The notes under the pieces: model-generated | Seen by the model: only the letters and a program-made list of their open reading frames with translations | What the model was told of the DNA's origin: nothing | Database searches by the model: none | Translations under genes and position numbers: made by a program | Part shown: positions 57,630 to 64,000 of the stretch, piece by piece | Layout: every line of letters begins with the position of its first letter | Numbering within the stretch: position 1 is the first letter of the stretch | Assembly (NCBI RefSeq): GCF_004770765.1 | Contig: NZ_RQFK01000007.1 | Location: forward strand, 62,001 to 126,000 | Reading direction: 5' to 3' | Origin: Leptospira noumeaensis | GTDB taxonomy: Bacteria > Spirochaetota > Leptospiria > Leptospirales > Leptospiraceae | DNA length: 64,000 nt

Positions 57630-57931
57630 GAATCAAACGTTCTCCTAAAATCGGTGTTCCGAAAGACTAGGTAGGGGACTGGGTTCGTTGGTTCTAAAAA
57701 AATCTTCTGAACCGACTCTCTCAAGGATGAACCCATCCCTTCCGAATTCCACTCTTTTTCTCTTCCGGACTAGCTCCAGTATGTATGAGACCTGGGACAA
57801 ATTAGAGAGATGAGGGAATTTTTTCTGGATTATGTCTTTTTTTATCGTTTTCAACACTAAACAAAATGTAAGTACTTGTATAGTGTTTTTTTCCCGTAGG
57901 AGAAAGAAAACTTTGCCGATAGTTTCTCTGT
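57630..57931. promoter_or_regulatory. Divergent gap between recA and Xer recombinase genes
   Basis: This 302-base gap contains an inverted pair AACACTA (57853-57859) and TAGTGTT (57881-57887) with a 21-base spacer, in the AT-rich part. A GGTTC/GAACC pair lies nearer recA. A minus-strand reading of 70 codons (57857-57645) has no support. The region probably carries both promoters; no regulator site can be named. Confidence 0.45.
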
Positions 57932-58867
57932 ATGACCCTGCCAGCTCTTGAAGTCCAAATCCCCGACCATTTTCCCCAAGCCATGGTTGAACTTTTTCGC
58001 AGTTATCGAACCTATCTCAAAATTGAAAAAAACTATTCGGAACATACATTATTTGCCTATTTACGAGATTTGAAATTTTTCTTTGAGTTTTGTTTGAAAG
58101 AGGAAATCGACATTCTGACAGTCGATGTTTTGGATGTAAGGGCTTACTTTGCTGATTTAAAATCCACGAAAAAACAAGATAAACGAACTCAGAGTCGCAA
58201 ACTTTCTTCGCTTCGCACTTTTTATAAATTTTTATTCCGCGAAGAAAAGATTGGTGCCAATCCCATCTTACAAGTGAGTTTTCCCAAAACAAAAAAGAAG
58301 TTACCAAAAAACTTCACACCCATCGAAACAGAAGACATCCTTGATTATGAAGATGGTGAAAAAGCAGAAGTGCTTGGAAAGAGGGATAAAGCCATCGTCG
58401 AAGTTTTGTATAGTACAGGCCTTCGTGTATTTGAGTTAGTCAATGCCAAGTTAAGTGATCTCAATCATGAATTAACTTCCCTCAAAGTGATGGGGAAACG
58501 TCGCAAAGAACGTTTTGTATTTATTGGTGAGGAAGCACAAAATGCACTCCGTGAATACTTAGACGAAAGAGGGACTACTGGACCGGAAGAAATTTTTCTA
58601 AACCAACGAGGCGGAAAACTAACGACACGTGGAATTCGTTATATTCTTTCGGAACGGAGGTCGGTGATGGGAATGGAAAAAGCCATCACTCCTCATAAAT
58701 TTCGCCATACCTTCGCAACTGATCTTTTGAATGCTGGTGCTGACATTCGCGCCGTACAAGAGTTACTTGGTCATGCTTCTTTGTCTTCTACACAAGTGTA
58801 TTTGAGTGTTTCAAGAGACCGGTTGAAGGAAGTGTATCGGAATGCTCATCCGCACGCGAAGAAGTAG
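57932..58867 (+). CDS. Tyrosine recombinase, XerC/XerD type
   Basis: This 311-residue protein has an N-terminal SAM-like core-binding domain (residues 15-105) and a catalytic domain with the Arg in S-T-G-L-R, H-K-F-R-H-T-F-A, L-G-H-A-S-L and the Tyr in T-Q-V-Y-L. Length and lack of extensions match chromosome-dimer-resolution recombinases and not integrases. Whether it is XerC or XerD cannot be settled, and no dif-like site is apparent alongside. It is divergent from recA, and a GC-rich structured region follows. Confidence 0.92.
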   Translation: MTLPALEVQIPDHFPQAMVELFRSYRTYLKIEKNYSEHTLFAYLRDLKFFFEFCLKEEIDILTVDVLDVRAYFADLKSTKKQDKRTQSRKLSSLRTFYKFLFREEKIGANPILQVSFPKTKKKLPKNFTPIETEDILDYEDGEKAEVLGKRDKAIVEVLYSTGLRVFELVNAKLSDLNHELTSLKVMGKRRKERFVFIGEEAQNALREYLDERGTTGPEEIFLNQRGGKLTTRGIRYILSERRSVMGMEKAITPHKFRHTFATDLLNAGADIRAVQELLGHASLSSTQVYLSVSRDRLKEVYRNAHPHAKK

Positions 58868-59042
58868 GGAGTTGGATTTAGGTTTTGCGCGCGGATAGGA
58901 TCACCCCGCCCTGATATAGGGAGGGGAACTAGACCCGCCGCCCAATGGTTTCCCTTTACCACAACGAACTCATCCCATCAAGCCCCAATCGCCAAACCCA
59001 AAAATTTCTTAAGTTAAGTTCATACTTTCATCTCTTTTTTTG
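58868..59042. repeat. GC-rich structured intergenic element
   Basis: This stretch differs from its surroundings: it is rich in GC and pyrimidines. It contains a strong hairpin at 58904-58926, CCCCGCCCT-GATAT-AGGGAGGGG, plus GGGAAC (58924-58929) matched to GTTTCCC downstream. There is no T run, so it is not a plain terminator, and no ORF is apparent. It could be a dispersed repeat or a small structured RNA. Its copy number in the genome cannot be judged from one window. Confidence 0.45.
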
Positions 59043-59084
59043 AATAATATAGTTGACTATAAAAAATAAGTAAGCTATATTATT
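59043..59084. promoter_or_regulatory. Ten-base inverted repeat before TetR gene
   Basis: AATAATATAG (59043-59052) and CTATATTATT (59075-59084) are perfectly inverted, 22 bases apart, with ATAGT-TG-ACTAT (59049-59060) overlapping the first arm. The right arm ends 3 bases before the TTG start of the TetR gene. It could be an autoregulatory operator pair or an mRNA structure at the start codon. Confidence 0.55.
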
Positions 59085-59087
59085 TCC

Positions 59088-59777
59088 TTGTCTGCAAAAC
59101 GTAAATACCCATCCGATTCCCTCCTTCGTTTCCCTTTAAAGGAGAGGAAATTCGCGAAAACTCGAACGAATTTGGTTTTAGCCTTCCTGTCGGAGTTTGA
59201 ATCCAAGGATTTCGATTCCATAAAAATCAAAAACCTCTGTGAAATCGCTGAAGTGTCAGAACCAACGTTTTACAATTATTTTTCAGAGAAGGGTGATTTA
59301 CTCCTCCATTACATTCAGATTTGGGGTTTGCAAGTCTCAGCATTTGCTAAAGAGATGAAGTTGTCCGAATCTGGGTGGGGGTTACTCTCTGCATTATTTC
59401 GATATACGGCAAAAGAATCCAAAAAAAATCCCCGAATCTTACTCGAGATTATTTCGTTCCAAGCAAAAAATAAAAGAACATTAAAACAATCTAAATTAAC
59501 TGGCGCGGAACGTGTGTTACTTTTTCCAAACACTGCAGGTATCGAAGAATTGAATGCCGATGGTGTGGAGGGGATCATTCAAAATGCATTATCCATTGCT
59601 GCTAAAAATGGGGAACTTTCCGAATCTACTGATTGGAAATCCTTTGGTATGGTTTTGGGATCTTGTTTTTTTGGTGTTCCTATCTTAGCGTTCCAACTAA
59701 ATCAAAACTTGGAAAAACTTTGGTTAGATTCTCTCTCTTATTTGTGGAGAGGCGCTGGTGGAATTACCAAAGAGTAA
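59088..59777 (+). CDS. TetR/AcrR family regulator
   Basis: This 229-residue protein begins with TTG at 59088. HTH at about residues 45-75 (I-K-N-L-C-E-I-A-E-V-S-E-P-T-F-Y-N-Y-F). The C-terminal half is helical and unassigned. It lies upstream of and co-directional with a Lnt-like nitrilase gene (43 bases), so the pair is probably one unit that the regulator represses. A 10-base inverted repeat sits at its own start. The ligand is unknown. Confidence 0.88.
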   Translation: MSAKRKYPSDSLLRFPLKERKFAKTRTNLVLAFLSEFESKDFDSIKIKNLCEIAEVSEPTFYNYFSEKGDLLLHYIQIWGLQVSAFAKEMKLSESGWGLLSALFRYTAKESKKNPRILLEIISFQAKNKRTLKQSKLTGAERVLLFPNTAGIEELNADGVEGIIQNALSIAAKNGELSESTDWKSFGMVLGSCFFGVPILAFQLNQNLEKLWLDSLSYLWRGAGGITKE

Positions 59778-59820
59778 ATTCTCCTAAAGAATTTATATAT
59801 AAGTATATAAGATTATATTA

Positions 59821-61263
59821 ATGAATTATTTAAATCAAAAATGGTTTTTGTTATCTATCGGAGGTGTTTTCATCGGATTCACCGGTATGAATTGGAATAT
59901 TCCTATCTTTGCTTGGATAGCCATGGTTCCATTTTTAAGATACGTCCGACTTGGTCATTCCGTATGGATCCTTCTGTTTTCATTAATATTCATCCAAATT
60001 CTTTCTACGATGCGTATTGTATCGGAACCATTTCATCTTTGGATTGCGATCATTTCGGGAATTCAAGGAGGGATTGTTTTTACAATTTTACTTTGGATAT
60101 GGAATTGGCTCCGAATCCAATTTTCTGGTCAAATATCATCCATTCTCTGTTTCGCTTTTTTATTTACCATCGTTGAATGGATCGGTGGTTATAGTTCTGG
60201 TCTCGGCGTTTGGGGGATGTTTGCCAATAGCCAATTAAACAATTTGATTGTATTACAATCGGCATCATTATTTGGAGCTACTGGAATTAGTTTTATCATT
60301 TATTTGGTAGGTGGAAGTATTGAAGAGTCCTTGTCCGATTTTATCTCTAATTCCGAGTTATCAAAAAATTCGGCCTACTTTCTTTTCACCTGTTTTTTGT
60401 TAATCGTCGGAGTCTATTTTTACGGTGCCATTCGGCTCACCGTTCCGATTGAGGGAAAAAGTATTAAAGTCGGGACAGTGACATCCAAAATGGAAATCCA
60501 AAATATTTGGAATAATCCCATTCAAAATCAAATGAATACAGAACTTGTTTTATCTAGAACCAAACAAGCAGCAGATGAGGGTGCAAAGGTAGTTGTTTGG
60601 AACGAAGGAGCAGTGATTGTAAATCGCAATGAAGAGGAATCTTTTTTGACAAAGGTATCCCATTTAGCAAAAACCAAACAAATCGAAATCATCGCTGCCT
60701 ATGTTGTTCCAATAAAGGAAAAAGAATTTTTTTTGGACAATCAGTTTCGTTGGATCGGTAAGGATGGATCCACTCGTCAAATTTATTTCAAACAATTCAT
60801 TCCTCCCGGGGAACCTGTTTCCATAATTCCATCTGAAATTAAAGTGATCGATGTCGACGGCATTAAAATGTCAGCAGCAATCTGTTATGATTTTGATAGT
60901 CTCAAACTAACTCAGAAACATGCGGAATTAGGAACAGCCATTAGTTTCATTGCCGCCTCCGACTGGAAAGGAATCAATCCATTCCATACGGAAATGGCAG
61001 CCCTTCGCGGGATTGAAAACGGAACCGCTATTGTTCGTTCCACTCGTGGTGGTCTGTCCGGTATTTATGATGCATATGGTCGAACAAAAGGAACCCTCGA
61101 TTACTACGAAGAAAATGATGGAGTGCTGGTCGCTTCCGTGCCGATTGTCCCTGTTTTTACCTTATACAGGAAATTTGGAAATTGGGTTGTTGGCCTAGGG
61201 ATTCTTTATTTTTTATTTTCTGGGATTTTAATTCTGGTTTTTGTACTAAAATCCAGGAACTAA
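59821..61263 (+). CDS. Apolipoprotein N-acyltransferase-like membrane nitrilase
   Basis: This 480-residue protein has about six N-terminal hydrophobic helices, a periplasmic nitrilase domain (about 215-455) and a final helix, the Lnt plan. The catalytic triad is readable: E262 in V-V-W-N-E-G-A, K324 in Y-F-K-Q-F-I-P-P-G-E and C355 in A-I-C-Y-D-F-D. Lnt normally N-acylates lipoproteins. This copy differs in context: it lies under a TetR gene, so it may be an inducible paralogue or an amide-processing relative. The essential lnt is probably elsewhere. Confidence 0.85.
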   Translation: MNYLNQKWFLLSIGGVFIGFTGMNWNIPIFAWIAMVPFLRYVRLGHSVWILLFSLIFIQILSTMRIVSEPFHLWIAIISGIQGGIVFTILLWIWNWLRIQFSGQISSILCFAFLFTIVEWIGGYSSGLGVWGMFANSQLNNLIVLQSASLFGATGISFIIYLVGGSIEESLSDFISNSELSKNSAYFLFTCFLLIVGVYFYGAIRLTVPIEGKSIKVGTVTSKMEIQNIWNNPIQNQMNTELVLSRTKQAADEGAKVVVWNEGAVIVNRNEEESFLTKVSHLAKTKQIEIIAAYVVPIKEKEFFLDNQFRWIGKDGSTRQIYFKQFIPPGEPVSIIPSEIKVIDVDGIKMSAAICYDFDSLKLTQKHAELGTAISFIAASDWKGINPFHTEMAALRGIENGTAIVRSTRGGLSGIYDAYGRTKGTLDYYEENDGVLVASVPIVPVFTLYRKFGNWVVGLGILYFLFSGILILVFVLKSRN

Positions 61264-61303
61264 CAGAGATTCGTGTGCAGATAAAATAACCAAAACATTC
61301 TCC

Positions 61304-61324
61304 TATTTAGAAAATTTCTAAATA
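61304..61324. promoter_or_regulatory. 21-base near-perfect palindrome upstream of a kinase gene
   Basis: Arms TATTTAGAAA and TTTCTAAATA flank a single A, in the 151-base gap before the kinase at 61415. It is AT-rich with no T run, so an operator is more likely than a terminator, though it could also help terminate the Lnt-like gene. Confidence 0.45.
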
Positions 61325-61414
61325 TTTGATTGAATTAAATTTTGCTTCTGTCAGAATTTGATGTTTGTGAATTCCTGAACCTTCCTTCTTTAGGTTTTCG
61401 CAAAGGATGGTTTG

Positions 61415-63571
61415 ATGACTTCAGTCGCTGATAAATCCATTTTGCTTGTTGAGGATGAGGCCATCCTTGCCATGTTTGAAAAAAAACAATTGGAAGATGG
61501 TGGATACAGCGTAACTCATGTTAATAATGGGGAAAATGCGATTCAATTAATCATCCAAGCAGATAAACCTTTCGATTTGATCCTCATGGATATTGATCTA
61601 GGAAAAGGTTTGGATGGAACTCAAACCGCCACAGAAATTTTAAATCATAAAGAAATTCCCGTAGTTTTTTTATCTTCTCATACTGAACGTGAAATTGTCA
61701 AAAAAACAGAAAGTATCACCTCTTATGGTTATGTGGTAAAAAACTCAGGATTTACTGTCTTAGATGCTTCGATCAAAATGGCTTTTAAATTATTTGAAGC
61801 AAACGAACTCACTAAAAGTAAAAAAGAACATTTAGAGACCGTATTGCATTCGATAGGTGATGGTGTCATAGCAACTGATAGCGATGGAAAAGTCATTCGA
61901 ATGAATCCGATTGCGGAAAAGTTGACAGGTTGGACTCATGATGAAGGTGTCGGACTTGATATCAAAGATGTGTTCAATATAGTGAATGTGAAAACCCGTG
62001 CCTTGGTAGAAAATCCTGTAGATATTGTTCTTCGAACTAATTCCATTGTTGGCCTTGCAAATCACACAGTTTTACTTTCTCGGGATGGATCGGAATACCA
62101 AATTTCTGATTCGGGTTCTCCCATTAAAGATTTAAATGGAGAAACAAGAGGTGTTGTTCTTGTTTTTCGTGACATCACAGCAGAATATAATGTTCAAAGT
62201 CATATTGCCAAACAAGCAAATATGTTGAATAACGTTTTGGATGCAGTGATTGGTACTGATTTTAGTCATAAAATCAATTATTGGAACAAAGCTGCAGAAA
62301 AAATTTATCTTTGGAAATCAGAAGAAGTCATTGGAAAGTCTGTGATGGAAGTTTTAAAAACAGACTACATCAATCTTTCTAGTGAACAAGTGATGCAAAG
62401 AGTGAACTTGGATGGAAGTTTCATTGGTGAGGTAGTCCAATATGCTAAGGATGGAAGTATTCGAAACATTGAGGTAAACCAGGTTCTTCTCGACGATGAA
62501 AGTGATTTGCCTATTGGATACATTGCTGTTGGTAGAGATATCTCTGATCGATTGAATGCACTGCGACGTGTCAAAGAATCGGAAGCCAAACTGACTGAGA
62601 TCATTGAATCAGCAATGGATGCTATCATCAGCATTGATCAATCTAAAAAAATCATACTCTTTAATGGCGCTGCGGAAAAGATGTTTGGTTACCAATCATT
62701 GGAGATTATTGGCCAACCTTTAGACCAATTGATCCCAATGAATTTTCGTAGCCAACATGATAACAATATTGATTCTTTTTCAAAAACAGGTGTTAGTCGT
62801 CGTGCTATGGGTGCATTGGGAGAGATTCGAGGACTTCGATCCAATGGGGAAGAGTTTCCTATCGAGGCTTCAATTTCTCAGATTTCTGTCAAAGAAGAAA
62901 AGTTATTTACTGTAATTTTACGAGATGTGAGTGTTCGGAATCTTTCGGAATCAAAAATCCAAAAACTTTTACTCGAAAAAGAAAATATTCTTAAAGAAAT
63001 CCACCACCGCGTCAAAAATAACATGAGTTCTATCTTTACCTTGTTAACTCTACAGGCAAGGGCACAGTCAGAAAGTTCTTTGCAAACAATTCTTTATGAA
63101 GCTGCTGGGCGAGTTAAAAGTATGATTGTTTTGTATGATAAACTTTATCATTCAGAAACGGACAATACTGTTTCTTTGCAGGATTATTTTCCTGCTATTT
63201 TTAACGAAATCGTTTCGATTTTTCCTAAAAGTGTAGAAGTAAAAATGAATATTTTAGAGGAACCGATCGAATTAAATGCCAAATTACTTTCTTCATTGGG
63301 AATCATTCTGAATGAACTCATTACCAATTCAATGAAACATGCGTTTAATGAAATCAATCATGCAGTGATCGAACTTAGGATCTTTCGTGAGGATAAAAAA
63401 CTTTATTTAGAATATTCTGATAATGGATTGGGAATTCCTGAATCAGTATCCTTTGAAAATTCCCCTGGTTTTGGTTTACAACTCATTGGAATGCTTGTCG
63501 ATCAAATTGAAGGTAAAATTAGCATCGTTAGACAACCTTCTTCCATATTCCTTTTGGAATTTGCTGTTTGA
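61415..63571 (+). CDS. Cytoplasmic REC-PAS-PAS-PAS histidine kinase, HisKA_2 type
   Basis: This is about 718 residues from the ATG at 61415, with AAGGATGG upstream; a TTG one codon earlier is less likely. An N-terminal receiver has L-V-E-D-E and D59 in L-M-D-I-D-L-G. Three PAS domains follow (about 145-265, 270-385 and 395-515). A HisKA_2 H-box has H530/H531 in E-I-H-H-R-V-K-N-N-M, and the ATPase domain has N-E-L-I-T-N-S-M-K-H-A. The HisKA_2 core is distinct from the other three kinases. There are no membrane helices. No partner output protein is adjacent. Confidence 0.92.
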   Translation: MTSVADKSILLVEDEAILAMFEKKQLEDGGYSVTHVNNGENAIQLIIQADKPFDLILMDIDLGKGLDGTQTATEILNHKEIPVVFLSSHTEREIVKKTESITSYGYVVKNSGFTVLDASIKMAFKLFEANELTKSKKEHLETVLHSIGDGVIATDSDGKVIRMNPIAEKLTGWTHDEGVGLDIKDVFNIVNVKTRALVENPVDIVLRTNSIVGLANHTVLLSRDGSEYQISDSGSPIKDLNGETRGVVLVFRDITAEYNVQSHIAKQANMLNNVLDAVIGTDFSHKINYWNKAAEKIYLWKSEEVIGKSVMEVLKTDYINLSSEQVMQRVNLDGSFIGEVVQYAKDGSIRNIEVNQVLLDDESDLPIGYIAVGRDISDRLNALRRVKESEAKLTEIIESAMDAIISIDQSKKIILFNGAAEKMFGYQSLEIIGQPLDQLIPMNFRSQHDNNIDSFSKTGVSRRAMGALGEIRGLRSNGEEFPIEASISQISVKEEKLFTVILRDVSVRNLSESKIQKLLLEKENILKEIHHRVKNNMSSIFTLLTLQARAQSESSLQTILYEAAGRVKSMIVLYDKLYHSETDNTVSLQDYFPAIFNEIVSIFPKSVEVKMNILEEPIELNAKLLSSLGIILNELITNSMKHAFNEINHAVIELRIFREDKKLYLEYSDNGLGIPESVSFENSPGFGLQLIGMLVDQIEGKISIVRQPSSIFLLEFAV

Positions 63572-63663
63572 CCCATTGTAAGTTTTCTGAAGATTCTCTA
63601 AATTTAAGGCAGAGACTTTAGAATTATTGTTTACCATACTTGGGCTTCGGCTCCTATTCTCAC

Positions 63664-64000
63664 ATGGGCCAACTCCAATTCTTTGTTGTATTATGTTATG
63701 CAATTCCATTCATTGTAATTCTTTTCCCCATTGGGCTGTCATTTTCGTATATCTTTAAAATCATAGGCCTCGACCGTCCTTCCAATCGAATCAATAACTA
63801 TTTAGGATATTTTTGGTATCGTTCTTTTTTCCTTTTAACAGGTAGAAAGTTACAGTTTGAACAGGGAGATTGGAATCCAAATGGAAACAATCGGTTTTTG
63901 ATTTGTAACCATACCAATGCGATGGAAGTTCCTCTGATTGTAGCTCTCCCTTATTTATCAAAATCAAAGGACGTAAAACTTTCTTACTTAGGGGGTGATA
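63664..64000 (+). CDS. 1-acyl-glycerol-phosphate acyltransferase-like protein (5' part only)
   Basis: This is 112 codons from the ATG at 63664, continuing past the window. The start is a membrane helix (Q-F-F-V-V-L-C-Y-A-I-P-F), then the acyltransferase block I motif reads C-N-H-T-N-A-M-E-V-P, with Glu where the usual H-x4-D has Asp. This pattern fits the PlsC/LPLAT family, which acylates lysophosphatidate, but the substrate may differ. Confidence 0.75.
   Translation, partial: MGQLQFFVVLCYAIPFIVILFPIGLSFSYIFKIIGLDRPSNRINNYLGYFWYRSFFLLTGRKLQFEQGDWNPNGNNRFLICNHTNAMEVPLIVALPYLSKSKDVKLSYLGGD

Noticed and set aside
57645..57857. Minus-strand ORF of 70 codons just upstream of recA
   Set aside because: No ribosome site, no family, and it runs through likely promoter DNA; retained only as intergenic.
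57630..57931. LexA box for recA
   Set aside because: No TTTGN5CAAA or other convincing LexA-type site was found by eye; the AACACTA/TAGTGTT pair does not match a known box.
1..64000. CRISPR arrays, rRNA, tRNA and insertion sequences
   Set aside because: No regularly spaced direct repeats, cloverleaf-like genes, rRNA stretches or transposase genes were seen; the only recombinase is Xer-like.

Overview
The window looks like chromosome of a free-living (saprophytic) Leptospira. The pointers are: low-to-moderate GC with T-rich coding strands; many predicted lipoproteins with the relaxed spirochaetal lipobox; several TTG or GTG starts; the PerR / ankyrin protein / catalase arrangement known from Leptospira, with a cysteine-free PerR; and many 7TM-SpoIIE phosphatases and hybrid histidine kinases. 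The species cannot be fixed from sequence alone. I saw no rRNA, tRNA, CRISPR array or insertion sequence.

Layout. 1-4.4 kb: a glycosphingolipid-degradation locus, with a GH5 endoglycoceramidase-like lipoprotein (cut by the window edge) divergent from a neutral ceramidase lipoprotein, two similar palindromes between them, and a TetR gene downstream. 4.4-10.6 kb: a repeat-rich lipoprotein, then a TetR gene divergent from a 2,4-dienoyl-CoA reductase / acyl-CoA dehydrogenase pair, with two operator-like palindromes. 10.6-18.8 kb: a remnant of a serine hydrolase abutting an MgtA-type ATPase, a hemolysin III family protein, an MDR oxidoreductase / TetR pair with a palindromic site, an outer-membrane channel and a DUF1415 protein.

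19.0-25.6 kb: a complete six-gene ebo cluster in the order eboA-B-C-D-E-F. It is the most notable system here: a horizontally mobile, poorly understood cluster linked to export or maturation of secondary metabolites in cyanobacteria and to nematode repellence in a pseudomonad. A double cyclic-nucleotide-binding-domain protein follows closely.

26.8-31.3 kb: small membrane and regulatory genes, then PerR divergent from ankyrin protein and catalase, with two PerR-box-like palindromes. 31.3-48.9 kb: two 7TM-SpoIIE phosphatases, three histidine kinases, an unusual flavoprotein / NapH-type Fe-S fusion, glycerate kinase, secernin-type peptidase, a second P-type ATPase and a patatin. 49.1-57.6 kb: a Clp ATPase behind a CIRCE element, an aldo/keto reductase, a lipoprotein, a kinase/response-regulator pair and recA. 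57.9-64 kb: a Xer-type recombinase, a GC-rich structured intergenic element, a TetR gene with a Lnt-like nitrilase, a REC-PAS-HisKA_2 kinase and the start of an acyltransferase.

Recurrent theme: four TetR regulators sit beside lipid or redox enzymes, and most have recognisable palindromes near the controlled promoters, so several small regulons can be read directly from the DNA.
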